Source: DASUAS01 sp963809795
GTDB taxonomy: Bacteria > Actinomycetota > Acidimicrobiia > IMCC26256 > DASPTH01
Reading direction: 5' to 3'
Assembly (NCBI GenBank): GCA_963809795.1
Contig: CAWELN010000006.1
Coordinates: 186,001 to 250,000 of the forward strand
Length of the DNA stretch: 64,000 nucleotides
A program made the translations under genes and the position numbers. This document shows, in pieces, positions 23,992-32,724 of this stretch. Position 1 is the stretch's first letter; every line of letters begins with the position of its first letter. The notes beneath the pieces were generated by a model. The model was given only the letters and a program-made list of their open reading frames with translations, did no database searches and was not told the DNA's origin.

Positions 23992-25536
23992 CTACCCGGT
24001 GGTCGGGGCCGGTGAAACCTGGTCGGCGCCGCTCAGCGTCGCACGCGCTCGCGCCGGGCGCCGGCGCGGCGCAGCAGGAACAGGATGACGACCCCGAACC
24101 CGGTGCGCCGCAACCGGTCGAACCGACCCGGCGCGGCTCGGTGCCGGTGCCGGTGCCGGTGCCGGTGCCGGTGGGGAGACGTCGATCGACGGCGGCTCGT
24201 TCGGCCCGATCGGCGGTTCGGCGGCGGCCGCGGCCCGGGCCGCGTGCCGGTGGCGTTCGAGGTCGCGGCAGAACTTGTAGGTGAACGCGCCGAAGACGAC
24301 CGGGAGCACGAACACCAGCACCCGGAACGTCCACAGCACCGCCGACAACGAGACGTCGAGCTGTTGCGCCCAGATGTCCTGGCCGCCGGCGAGGAGCAGG
24401 ACCGCGTAGAAGGTCAGGACGACCACGCCGAGCGCGGTGCGGACCGGACGTTCGCTCGGTCGGTCGAGCACGTGGTGCTCGCGGTGATCGTGGGTCATCC
24501 GCTGCTCGAGGAAGGGCCAGAGGAAGAGCAGGCCGAAGGTGATGGTCGGGAGCGCGATCGCGGGCCAGAAGAGCTCGGACACGTTGTACGGACCGAGGTG
24601 GAGGTACACCGGCGGCATGATGCGCAACGCGCCCTCGATCCACCCCAGGTACCAGTCCGGCTGCGCCGCGGTGCTCACCGCCGACGGCGAGAACGGGCCG
24701 TACAGCCACACCGGGTTGATCTGCGCCAGCCCGCCGAGCAACGCGAGCACGCCGGCGATGACCGCGAACAGGCCGACGCTCTTCGCGGTGTACGTGGGCC
24801 AGAGCTTGGAGCCGACGACATTGCGCTCGGTGCGCCCCGCGCCCGCGAACTGCGTGTGCTTCTGGCGCCACACGATCGCCAGGTGCACGCTCAGCAGGAT
24901 CGCGATCGCGGCCGGGACCAACAGGACGTGGATCACGAAGAGGCGCGACAGGATGTCGTGGGCCGGGAACTCACCGCCGAAGAGCAGGAACGCCACCCAG
25001 GTGCCGATCACCGGGATCGCCAGCGCGATGGAGTACGCGATCCGGAGGCCGGTCCCCGACAACAGGTCGTCGGGGAGCGAGTAGCCGGCGAAGCCGTTGA
25101 AGATGGCGAGGATCAGGAGTGTCACGCCGATGACCCAGTTGATCTCGCGTGGTCGTCGGAATGCGCCGGTGAAGAAGACGCGGCAGAGGTGGGCGACGAT
25201 CGTGGCGAGGAACACCAGCGCGGCCCAGTGGTGGATCTGGCGCATGACCAGCCCCGCGCGCACGTCGAAGCTCAGGCGGATGGTCGACTCGTAGGCCTGC
25301 GACATCTGGACGCCGCGCAACGGCGCGTAGCTGCCGTGGTACACGACGGTCTTGTCGCTCGGGACGAAGAAGAACGAGAGGTAGATCCCGGTGAGGACGA
25401 GGAGGACGAAGCAGTACATCGCGATCTCGCCCAACATGAACGACCAGTGGTCCGGGAACACCTTGTCGAGCGACGACCGCGCGAAGCGCGACGCACCGAG
25501 CCGGTCGTCGAACCACCGGACGAGGCGCCGGATCAC
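23992..25536 (-). CDS. qcrB: Cytochrome bc complex cytochrome b subunit (QcrB)
   Basis: 514 residues. About eight to nine membrane helices are visible. Heme-binding histidines occur in RQIHHWAALVFLATIVAHLCRVFF and in FVIHVLLVPAAIAILLSVHLAIVW. The quinol-site loop around PDWYLGWIEGALR is the actinobacterial form (PDWY). The C-terminal 60 residues are low complexity, with five repeats of Ala-Pro from a GGCACC hexanucleotide. GTG 25536 overlaps the ctaG stop (GTGA). The gene is the eighth of nine overlapping or nearly touching respiratory genes, far from qcrA and qcrC, which open the same operon. Confidence 0.93.
   Translation of the reverse strand: MIRRLVRWFDDRLGASRFARSSLDKVFPDHWSFMLGEIAMYCFVLLVLTGIYLSFFFVPSDKTVVYHGSYAPLRGVQMSQAYESTIRLSFDVRAGLVMRQIHHWAALVFLATIVAHLCRVFFTGAFRRPREINWVIGVTLLILAIFNGFAGYSLPDDLLSGTGLRIAYSIALAIPVIGTWVAFLLFGGEFPAHDILSRLFVIHVLLVPAAIAILLSVHLAIVWRQKHTQFAGAGRTERNVVGSKLWPTYTAKSVGLFAVIAGVLALLGGLAQINPVWLYGPFSPSAVSTAAQPDWYLGWIEGALRIMPPVYLHLGPYNVSELFWPAIALPTITFGLLFLWPFLEQRMTHDHREHHVLDRPSERPVRTALGVVVLTFYAVLLLAGGQDIWAQQLDVSLSAVLWTFRVLVFVLPVVFGAFTYKFCRDLERHRHAARAAAAAEPPIGPNEPPSIDVSPPAPAPAPAPAPSRAGSVRPVAAHRVRGRHPVPAAPRRRPARARATLSGADQVSPAPTTG
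24140..24169. repeat. GGTGCC hexanucleotide repeat, five copies
   Basis: Five perfect GGTGCC units (GGCACC on the coding strand) code for alternating Ala-Pro in the C-terminal tail of QcrB. Unit changes keep the reading frame. Confidence 0.85.
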
Positions 25537-26345
25537 CACGGCTCGACCGCTGACTGTGGACGCCGCGCCGCTTCGATCCGGTCCATGTTGGTCAGCCAGC
25601 TCGCGAACAGCGCCGCCGCTCCGACCACGAGTGCAGAGCCGCCGAAGCCCCACATGAGCGCGCCCGCGACCTGCTGGTCGCGCAACGCGGTGGCACCGTG
25701 TCCGTACGGCGCGTACCAGGGCGTCCGGGCGAGGGTGAGGAGGATCCCCAGCGCGGTGGCCGGCAGGGTGGCGGCGAACACCGCCAGGACTCCGAGGCCG
25801 CGTCGGGACCGCCGGCTCGCCCCCAGCGCCATCCACCAGAACAGCGTGGCGGTGGCGACGAAGGTGACGTGCTCGAGCGCGTGGACTTCCGTGTGCGCCA
25901 CCGCGGCGTCGTAGAGCGCGGGGACGTGCCACAACGCCAGCGCGGCGGTGCTGAGGAAGAAGGCGACGACCGTCCAGGCGAGCCAACCCCGGGTCGACGT
26001 CTGCGAGCGGTTGATCCGGCGCACCACCGGCCGGACCTTGCGGCGCATGTGGTCGGGGAGGGCCTGGGTCATGACCGTCACCGGCTCGCCGACGGCGAGG
26101 AGCGGCGCCGCGACCGCGAGCAGCAGGAGGTGCTGGACCATGTGCCAGGGCAGGTCGCGCGCCGCCGCGCTCTCGAGGGGCGACTCCAGGGCCACGAGCA
26201 GGGTGACCACGGCCGCGCCGAAGGCGGCGGCCTGCGCGGAGCTCACGAGGCGGACGGTGCGCGCATTGGCCCACAGTCGGCGGATGCCGACCGCGTAGGC
26301 GAACGCGCCGACGAGGATCACGAGCGGCAGGAGGCGGTCAAGCAC
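25533..26345 (-). CDS. ctaG: CtaG-type cytochrome c oxidase assembly factor
   Basis: 270 residues with about seven membrane helices, matching the caa3_CtaG family that supports oxidase assembly. Distinctive segments are DLPWHMVQHLLLLAVAAPLLAVGEPV, with the conserved H-x-x-x-H pair, and ALWHVPALYDAAVAHTEVHALEHVTF, also rich in histidine, consistent with copper handling. It overlaps the upstream 121-residue membrane protein and the downstream qcrB start, so it is inside the respiratory operon. Exact role (copper delivery to subunit I) is inferred from the family. Confidence 0.88.
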   Translation of the reverse strand: MLDRLLPLVILVGAFAYAVGIRRLWANARTVRLVSSAQAAAFGAAVVTLLVALESPLESAAARDLPWHMVQHLLLLAVAAPLLAVGEPVTVMTQALPDHMRRKVRPVVRRINRSQTSTRGWLAWTVVAFFLSTAALALWHVPALYDAAVAHTEVHALEHVTFVATATLFWWMALGASRRSRRGLGVLAVFAATLPATALGILLTLARTPWYAPYGHGATALRDQQVAGALMWGFGGSALVVGAAALFASWLTNMDRIEAARRPQSAVEPW

Positions 26346-26703
26346 GGCCGGTCCCGATGAAGAAGATGTAGCTGCCCTCGAACAGGATCAGCAGGAGGTT
26401 CACGCCGTTGACCGCGAGACCGACCAGGCCGAGGAAGCGCATCCGCCCCTGTGGCGTGGGGGCCTCCTCGTCGTCGCCGTTGCCGGCCTTGTACAGCAGC
26501 CACGAGAGGTACAGCGCGAGGACGGCCAGCGCGATGCACACCACGTTCCCGACGTGGAACAGCCAGAAGTAGCCGTTGTCGTGCACGAACTCGACGATCG
26601 AGGCGAAGAACACGAGGTGCGCGATCCACGCCAGGATCCCGGCGGTGACGGTGAACCACACGAGGGCACCGCGGTCGGGGAAGTCGCCGACGCGGAGGTT
26701 CAT
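26338..26703 (-). CDS. Small membrane protein in the respiratory operon, possible oxidase accessory subunit
   Basis: 121 residues with three predicted membrane helices (about 13-35, 47-68 and 88-112). The product begins MNLRVGDFPDRGALVWFTVTAG. The sequence has no recognised domain. Its start overlaps the ctaE stop (ATGA) and its stop overlaps the ctaG start by 8 nt, so it is co-translated with subunit III and the assembly factor. That position is where actinobacterial operons often carry a small subunit IV-like protein, so an accessory role is likely but unproven. Confidence 0.75.
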   Translation of the reverse strand: MNLRVGDFPDRGALVWFTVTAGILAWIAHLVFFASIVEFVHDNGYFWLFHVGNVVCIALAVLALYLSWLLYKAGNGDDEEAPTPQGRMRFLGLVGLAVNGVNLLLILFEGSYIFFIGTGRA

Positions 26704-27296
26704 CGGAGGTGGGGGGAGAGGAAGAGGGCCGCGAACACGAACAGCCACACGCCGTCGACGAAGTGCCAGTACAGCGCGAACACCTCCGGCGTCACGTGGT
26801 GCTCGGGAGTGACCCTCCCGGTCCACACCTTCACCTGCACGGTCGCGCTCATGAGCAGGCCGACGAACACGTGGATCGCGTGCAGGCCCAGGATCACCCA
26901 GAACAATGACGCGTAGGCGTTCTCGCGCAGGCCGAACTCCTGGTTGAGGTAGTCGTACGCGGTGTTGCCCAGGAACGCGAGGCCCATGAGGAACGCGATC
27001 GCGAGCGTCACCGCCACCTGGCGCATGTGACCTCGCTCCAGCGCGTGCTCCATCCAGAAGATCGGGATGCTGCTGGCGAGCAGGACGATGCTGAACACGA
27101 CCGAGCGGTGGAGCTCGGGCAGCGGGATGCCCGGCGGAGGCCAGCGCGGCGAGCCGGCGCGCACGAAGAAATAGGCGGCGAGCAGGCAGAGGAACACCAT
27201 CCCCTCGGTGGTGATGAGGACCACCATCCCCCACCACGCGGTCGGATAGCCGCGGGTGGGCGGGACCGGCTCGATGCGGATCGCCGGTGAGCTCAC
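26700..27296 (-). CDS. ctaE: Cytochrome c oxidase subunit III (CtaE)
   Basis: 198 residues, the compact actinobacterial subunit III with five membrane helices. Supporting segments are WWGMVVLITTEGMVFLCLLAAYFFVR, the conserved glutamate in the helix MGLAFLGNTAYDYLNQEF and GLHAIHVFVGLLMSATVQVKVW, and ALYWHFVDGVWLFVFAALFL. GTG 27296 overlaps the ctaD stop (GTGA). The C-terminus overlaps the start of the small membrane protein. It belongs to the aa3-type oxidase with CtaC and CtaD. Confidence 0.93.
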   Translation of the reverse strand: MSSPAIRIEPVPPTRGYPTAWWGMVVLITTEGMVFLCLLAAYFFVRAGSPRWPPPGIPLPELHRSVVFSIVLLASSIPIFWMEHALERGHMRQVAVTLAIAFLMGLAFLGNTAYDYLNQEFGLRENAYASLFWVILGLHAIHVFVGLLMSATVQVKVWTGRVTPEHHVTPEVFALYWHFVDGVWLFVFAALFLSPHLR

Positions 27297-29206
27297 CGGA
27301 GGTTCTCCGAGGTGCGCCAGAGCCAATGGACCACGGCCGCGGCGCCGATGAGCACGCCGACCACGCCGATGACCGCCGCCTCCACCAGCAGCCCGACGAA
27401 GAGCAGCGCGATGCCGACCGCGGTGATGAACGGCAGGTAGGTGGGTTCGGGGATGCCCAACACGTCCTGCGGTCGCGCGTCGAGGCCCTCGGTCACGGGC
27501 ATCTGCTTCTCGAGCGCGCCGACGACCCCGAGGGCGCGGGTCGCCGGTTGCCCGTCGACCACCTCGACCGACGCCGGCGGATCGTCCCAGAGCGGGTGGC
27601 GCCCGTTGACGACCGGAATGGCGGCGAAGTTGTACTCGGGTGGGGGCGACGTCGTCGACCACTCCAGCGAATCGGCGTGCCACGGGTCGGCGGGCGCGCG
27701 GGCACCGCGGAACCGGCTCCGCGCGAAGTTGAACAGCGTGAGGAGGGTGCCGACGGCGAAGACGAACGAGGCGATGCTGATGATCAGGTTCAGCGTGTCC
27801 CAACCGAGCCCGGAGTCGTAGGTGTAGATGCGACGCGGCATGCCGAGGAAGCCGAGGATGTGCATCGGGAAGAACGCCACGTTGAACCCGATGAACATCG
27901 TCCAGAAGCTGATCTTGCCGAGTCGCTCGTCGAGCATGCGCCCGGTCATCTTGGGCAACCAGTAGTAGAGCGCTCCGAAGATCGGGAACACGACCGCGCC
28001 GTTGAGCACGTAGTGGAAGTGCGCGACGACGAAGTAGCTGTCGGTCACCTGCCAGTCGAACGGGAGCACCGCGACCATGACGCCGGTGATCCCCCCGAGC
28101 AGGAAGATCAGCAGGAAGCCGATCGAGAAGAGCATCGCGGTGGAGAACTGCACGACGCCCTTCCACATGGTTGCGATCCACGCGAAGAACTGGACGCCGC
28201 TCGGCAAGGTGATGATCAGGCTGGCGGCGGAGAAGAACGACAACGCGAGGGCGGGGATGCCGGTGGCGAACATGTGGTGCACCCACACACCGAAGCTGAT
28301 GAACGCCACCGTCACGAGTGCGGTCGCGACCCACACGTAGCCCGCCAGGCGCTGGCGTGAGAACACCGGGATGATCATCGAGACCATGCCGGTGGCCGGG
28401 ATGAACAGGATGTACACCTCGGGATGGCCCCAGAACCAGAAGAGGTGCTGGTACAGGAGCACGCTCCCGCCGCCGCGCACCGAGTAGAAGGCGGTCCCGA
28501 ACAGCCGGTCGAGCTCGAGCAGCGCGGCCGCCACCGTGACCGCCGGCACCGCGAAGATCACCATGAAGGAGAACACGAGCATCGACCACACGAAGATCGG
28601 CATGCGGTTCAGGGTCATGCCCGGGGCGCGCAGCTTGAAGATGCTGACGATGAAGTTCACCGCGCCGACGGTGGTGGAGATGCCGACGAAGATCACGCCG
28701 AGGCCCCAGAAGTCGATGTTGATGCCGCTCGAGTACGGCTTCGACGTGAGCGGGGTGTAGGCGAACCAGCCGCCGTTGGGCGGGTGGCCGACGACGAAGC
28801 TCGACAGCAGGAACAGCCCCGAGAGCAGGAAGATCCAGTAGCTGAAGGCGTTCAGGCGTGGGAACGCCATGTCGCGGCTGCCGAGCATCAGTGGGATCAG
28901 GTAGTTGCCGAAGCCCGCCAGCACCGGCGTGTTGAACAGGAAGATCATCGCGGTGCCGTGCATCGTGAAGAACTCGTTGTACGTCTCCGGGCTCAACACG
29001 CCTGCGTTCGGTTGCGCGAGCTGGACGCGCATCACCAGCGCGAGCGCACCGGCGAGGAAGAAGAAGATGAAGGCGGTGTAGATGTAGCGCAGCCCGATCC
29101 GCTTGTGGTCGACGGTGTTGAAGAAACCGGGGATGCCGGGCGCGTCCTCCCAGCGTTCCTCGAGCTCCTCGACGACCTCGGGAGTCGGCTTCTCGGTGAC
29201 CGCCAT
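27293..29206 (-). CDS. ctaD: Cytochrome c oxidase subunit I (CtaD)
   Basis: 637 residues, 12 or more membrane helices. Catalytic ligands are visible: HGTAMIFLFNTPVLAGFGNY (low-spin heme His), HPEVYILFIPATGM (CuB His and the cross-linked Tyr), HHMFATG (CuB His pair) and AHFHYVLNGAVVFPIFGALYYW (heme a3 and low-spin His). The C-terminal extension of about 90 residues has further hydrophobic segments. ATG 29206 is followed closely by ctaC (8 bp apart). This is the heme-copper oxidase catalytic subunit of type A. Confidence 0.96.
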   Translation of the reverse strand: MAVTEKPTPEVVEELEERWEDAPGIPGFFNTVDHKRIGLRYIYTAFIFFFLAGALALVMRVQLAQPNAGVLSPETYNEFFTMHGTAMIFLFNTPVLAGFGNYLIPLMLGSRDMAFPRLNAFSYWIFLLSGLFLLSSFVVGHPPNGGWFAYTPLTSKPYSSGINIDFWGLGVIFVGISTTVGAVNFIVSIFKLRAPGMTLNRMPIFVWSMLVFSFMVIFAVPAVTVAAALLELDRLFGTAFYSVRGGGSVLLYQHLFWFWGHPEVYILFIPATGMVSMIIPVFSRQRLAGYVWVATALVTVAFISFGVWVHHMFATGIPALALSFFSAASLIITLPSGVQFFAWIATMWKGVVQFSTAMLFSIGFLLIFLLGGITGVMVAVLPFDWQVTDSYFVVAHFHYVLNGAVVFPIFGALYYWLPKMTGRMLDERLGKISFWTMFIGFNVAFFPMHILGFLGMPRRIYTYDSGLGWDTLNLIISIASFVFAVGTLLTLFNFARSRFRGARAPADPWHADSLEWSTTSPPPEYNFAAIPVVNGRHPLWDDPPASVEVVDGQPATRALGVVGALEKQMPVTEGLDARPQDVLGIPEPTYLPFITAVGIALLFVGLLVEAAVIGVVGVLIGAAAVVHWLWRTSENLR

Positions 29207-29213
29207 CGCGCTC

Positions 29214-30206
29214 CTACTTCAAGCTCTCGAGGTACGCCGCGAGCGCGGCGACATCACGGTCGGGCAGCGACTGGAACGAGGGCATCTGGACGCCGGGCTT
29301 GATCGCCTGGGCGTCGCGGATCCAGGCCCGCATGTTCGGGGGCGTGTTCTCGATGGCGCCCGCGCCGAGCAGCCGGCGCGAGCCGACGTCGGTGAGGTCG
29401 GGGCCGACCGTGCCCTGCGCATCGGTGCCCCCGATGGTGTGACACCCCGCACACGCTTCGCGCTGGAAGACCAGCTCCCCGCGGGCCGCCTCCTCCGACG
29501 CCGGCTCGAGCGGGACCCGCTCGCGACGGGCCAGCCAGCGTCCGTAGTCGGCCGGCGTCTCGACGACCACCTCCACGCCCATGTGTGCGTGTTGCAGCCC
29601 GCAGAACTCGGCGCACCGACCCGGGTACCGGCCGACCTTGTCGGCGGTGAACTCGAGGTTGTTGGGCTGGCCCGGGATCGTGTCCATCTTCCCCGCGAGC
29701 TGGGGGACCCAGAAGCTGTGGATCACGTTGTCGGAGGTGAGGTGCAGGCTGATCGGCGTGCCGCGCGGGATGTGGATCTCGTTGGCGGTGACGACGCCGT
29801 GGCCCGGGTAGCGCACCTCCCACCACCACAATTTCCCGACCACGTCGATCCGCACCTCGCCCGGCGACGACGTGCGCAGCGCGCTCGTGGTGTCGACGGT
29901 CACGACCGCGAGCACCACGAGGATGAGGAACGGCACGATCACCCCGCCGATCCAGATGAACCAATTGTCCTGCAGGCGCGACGACGGGCGACGGCGTCGA
30001 CCACGCGTGGCGGCATAGAGGATGCAACCGGCGACCACGACGTAGACCGCGGCGGCCAGCCCGAACATCAGCCACCACACGCCGGCCACCCGATCGGCTT
30101 CCGAGCCTTTGGGATCGACGATGGAACGCCCCCCGCCACAGCCCGCCGCGGCGATCCCGACCGCGACCGCGAGCGCGCCCAGCCGGCGCCGGTGGCGCGC
30201 GCTCAC
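29214..30206 (-). CDS. ctaC: Cytochrome c oxidase subunit II with fused C-terminal cytochrome c domain (CtaC)
   Basis: 330 residues. Signal lipobox: GIAAAGCGGG with Cys23 as the lipidated residue. Two membrane helices follow, then the cupredoxin domain with CuA ligands GRCAEFCGLQHAHM (Cys198, Cys202, His206, Met209). A separate C-terminal c-type cytochrome has CAGCH at 252-256 and the axial-ligand candidate VQMPSF (Met308). The fused heme is the caa3 arrangement, yet this operon also encodes the diheme QcrC, which in bcc-aa3 supercomplexes makes a fused cytochrome unnecessary. GTG 30206 overlaps the qcrA stop. Confidence 0.94.
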   Translation of the reverse strand: MSARHRRRLGALAVAVGIAAAGCGGGRSIVDPKGSEADRVAGVWWLMFGLAAAVYVVVAGCILYAATRGRRRRPSSRLQDNWFIWIGGVIVPFLILVVLAVVTVDTTSALRTSSPGEVRIDVVGKLWWWEVRYPGHGVVTANEIHIPRGTPISLHLTSDNVIHSFWVPQLAGKMDTIPGQPNNLEFTADKVGRYPGRCAEFCGLQHAHMGVEVVVETPADYGRWLARRERVPLEPASEEAARGELVFQREACAGCHTIGGTDAQGTVGPDLTDVGSRRLLGAGAIENTPPNMRAWIRDAQAIKPGVQMPSFQSLPDRDVAALAAYLESLK

Positions 30207-31051
30207 GGGCGGTTCCAGAAGCTCGGGCCGATCGGCTCGTGGAAGTCGCTCTGCGCGACGACGTAGCCCTCGTCGTCGATCGCGATCGGCAACTGGGGCA
30301 GCGCGCGCGCCGCGGGCCCGAACACGGGCTGGGCACCGTCGAGGACGTCGAACGCCGACTGGTGACACGGGCACAGCAGCTGCCCGGTGCTCGGCTCGAA
30401 GAGGCCGACCGGACAACCGGCGTGCGTGCAGACCTTCGAGTACGCGATGAGCCCGTTCGGGGCCCAGTCGGCGCGCTCCGGTGGAAGGTGGAGGCGCTCG
30501 GGCCGGACCCGCATGAGGACGACCTGGCCGTCGGCCGAGTCCGGGTGGCCGGCGGGGAACACGGTGACGAGTCCGTCGAGGGGCACGTCGCGGGCGCGCA
30601 CGGCCCGGCCGTCTTCGGTGATGGCGCGGCGGCCGCGACGCCATGGTGTGCGCAGCAGCGTGTTGCCCGGCGCGGGCCCGAGCGATCGGATGGGGAACAG
30701 CGCCGCGATCCCGAGCGCGCCCAGCGCACCGACCAGCCCGCCGATCAGCAGCCGCCGCCGGCTCATGCCCACCGGACGCTCGAGCGTCTCCTCGAGTGCG
30801 GCCAGCTCGTCGTCGGAGCTGGCGAGCTCGTGGCGTTCCTGGGCGAACGGGCCCCGGGGCATCAACCAGTGGGCCCAGACCACGAGCCCGGTGCCCAAGG
30901 AGAGGAGCCCGACGCCGAGGAGGGCACCTTCGGCCTGTGGTTGGCCGCCGAGCGCGTAGACGACGGCCAACGACAGCGCGCAGAGCATGGTGACCACGAA
31001 GCAGGCGAAGGCGATGCGCGCCGCCGACACCGCGTGCCGGGGGTCGCTCAC
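30203..31051 (-). CDS. qcrA: Rieske iron-sulfur subunit of the bcc complex (QcrA)
   Basis: 282 residues with the actinobacterial layout: two membrane helices near the N-terminus (about 8-60), a third following MSRRRLLIGGLVGALGALGIAALF near residue 110, then the cluster domain CTHAGCPVG ... CPCHQS. This three-helix Rieske is typical of actinobacterial bcc complexes. GTG 31051 overlaps the qcrC stop. The downstream ctaC start overlaps its own stop, so the bcc and oxidase subunits are co-translated. Candidate partner QcrB lies at the far end of the operon. Confidence 0.93.
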   Translation of the reverse strand: MSDPRHAVSAARIAFACFVVTMLCALSLAVVYALGGQPQAEGALLGVGLLSLGTGLVVWAHWLMPRGPFAQERHELASSDDELAALEETLERPVGMSRRRLLIGGLVGALGALGIAALFPIRSLGPAPGNTLLRTPWRRGRRAITEDGRAVRARDVPLDGLVTVFPAGHPDSADGQVVLMRVRPERLHLPPERADWAPNGLIAYSKVCTHAGCPVGLFEPSTGQLLCPCHQSAFDVLDGAQPVFGPAARALPQLPIAIDDEGYVVAQSDFHEPIGPSFWNRP

Positions 31052-31836
31052 GAGCGCGTCCCGATCCAGCGCACCGCGACGACGAGCAGCCCCAGGCCGA
31101 CGAAGACGGCCACCGCACCCTCCGCCAACGGGCCCAGGTGCCACAGCGGCGCGCCACCGCGGTCGTCGGCGTGGTCGAGGTACCGCACGTACCGCACGAG
31201 CGATTGCAGCTGCTCGTCGTCGACTGCCGCGTGACCGAACGCGGGCATGTTGCCCGGACCGGTCCGCACCGCCTCCGCGATCTCGGTGGGCGTCGCCGGA
31301 TGGGTCGACGGCGCCTCGCGCCCGAGCAGCGCGCCGCCATCACCGGACCACGCGTGACAGGCCGCGCACTGCGATCGGTAGACCGTCCCCCCGGCCGCGA
31401 GGTTCCCGGCGTTGAGATCGACGTGCGGAATGGTCGGGTCGCCGCCGGTGAGGCCCACGGTGTAGTCGACGAGGGCGCGCCGGGTGGCGGCGTTGTACTT
31501 CGGTGGGCGACGAGCCTGCGCCTCGGAGGCCGAGACCCGGTGCTGCTGCTGCGCGGTCGCATCGCCGGTCGGCACCGGCATGCGCCCGGTCGACAGCTGG
31601 AAGTCGATCGCGGCGGCGCCGACGCCGTGCAGATCCGGTCCGAGGGCCGTGCCGCGCGCATCGGCGCCGTGGCAGGTGGCGCAGTCGCGCAGGTAGATCT
31701 GCTCGGCCGACTTCGGAGGGCCGGCCGCCACGACCACGTGCTCGGTCGACGTCCCGGGACGAGCGAGGACGGCGATGCACAGCACCGCACAACCGGCCGT
31801 GAGGACCCCCGTGAAGGCCGTGATCCGATCGCGCAC
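31048..31836 (-). CDS. qcrC: Diheme cytochrome c subunit of the bcc complex (QcrC)
   Basis: 262 residues. An N-terminal helix (about 8-25) anchors or exports the protein, then two c-type domains with CATCH (52-56) and CAACH (157-161), and a C-terminal membrane anchor (GAVAVFVGLGLLVVAVRW). Two covalent hemes plus a C-terminal helix are the signature of actinobacterial QcrC, which passes electrons directly to CuA. It is the first gene of the operon. GTG 31836 is preceded by GAGGGGGG three nt upstream. Promoter elements were not found with confidence. Confidence 0.93.
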   Translation of the reverse strand: MRDRITAFTGVLTAGCAVLCIAVLARPGTSTEHVVVAAGPPKSAEQIYLRDCATCHGADARGTALGPDLHGVGAAAIDFQLSTGRMPVPTGDATAQQQHRVSASEAQARRPPKYNAATRRALVDYTVGLTGGDPTIPHVDLNAGNLAAGGTVYRSQCAACHAWSGDGGALLGREAPSTHPATPTEIAEAVRTGPGNMPAFGHAAVDDEQLQSLVRYVRYLDHADDRGGAPLWHLGPLAEGAVAVFVGLGLLVVAVRWIGTRS

Positions 31837-32014
31837 GAACCCCCCTCGGGCCGGCCGCCGCCGTGCCCCTACCCCGGCGCGCCACCCACCAACCCTCTGG
31901 GATTCGCGGCCGTTCGGCGTTCGCCGCCGTCCGGTGACCAGGTCGTCCGTCGCCACCGCCCGTACTCGCGTAGCGTCACCACGCAGCCACGCACCACCCA
32001 CCATGGGGGCCACG

Positions 32015-32596
32015 ATGAGCAGCCACGACACTGGCGCCGGCGCCTCGCCGGTCGAGGACGGTGGGGGACCGATCGGGCTCGGACGTCCACCGCTCATCGT
32101 CGTGATGGGTGTGACCGGGGCGGGCAAGACCACCGTGGGCCGGCTCCTGGCCCGCGAGCTCGGAGTTCCGTTCCTCGACGCTGACGACTTCCACTCGCCG
32201 ACGGCGATCGCCTCGATGCGTGCCGGCCACCCGCTCGGCGACGAGCAACGGCTGCCATGGCTGCGGCGGGTCAACGCCGCGCTGCGCCGGCAGCCCGACG
32301 GCGTCGCGTCGGCGTGCTCGGCGCTCGAGCGGTCCTACCGCGACGTGCTCCGCGACGGGGTCGACGGTCTCCGCTTCGTGTTCCTCGACGTCGACGCGAA
32401 CGTGCTGGCGGAGCGGCTGCGGTCGCGCGTCGGTCACTTCGCCGGCGCCGACCTCCTCCCGAGCCAGCTCGCCACGCTGGAGCTCGGGGACGACGTGCTG
32501 CCGGTGCGCGTGCCGTCGACCGCAACACCGCAGGTGGTCGCGTCCTCGGTGCTGCACGCGCTCGGGCTCACTCCACCGTCGACACCGCGGGAGTGA
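32015..32596 (+). CDS. gntK: Gluconokinase
   Basis: 193 residues. The P-loop is VMGVTGAGKTTVGRLL, and LDADDFHSPTAIASMRAGHPLGDEQRLPWL is the gluconokinase signature with the substrate-binding Asp/His. HFAGADLLPSQLATLE corresponds to the terminal conserved HF-x-L-L-x-SQ-x-x-LE element. It phosphorylates D-gluconate to 6-phosphogluconate, feeding the pentose phosphate or Entner-Doudoroff route; no permease is adjacent. ATG 32015 has GGGGG 5 nt upstream; ATG 32003 is an alternative. The gene is divergent from the respiratory operon. Confidence 0.9.
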   Translation: MSSHDTGAGASPVEDGGGPIGLGRPPLIVVMGVTGAGKTTVGRLLARELGVPFLDADDFHSPTAIASMRAGHPLGDEQRLPWLRRVNAALRRQPDGVASACSALERSYRDVLRDGVDGLRFVFLDVDANVLAERLRSRVGHFAGADLLPSQLATLELGDDVLPVRVPSTATPQVVASSVLHALGLTPPSTPRE

Positions 32597-32724
32597 CGCG
32601 CGATCCCGCTACGGGCGGGGGCCGGTGGCTCCTGCGTGCATCGGCGTGGGAGGCTCTTCGGGTGAGCGGTTGCGGTGTCCGTACCCGGCGTTTCTCTCCC
32701 CGTATCCCCGGGTAGTCGGCGAGC

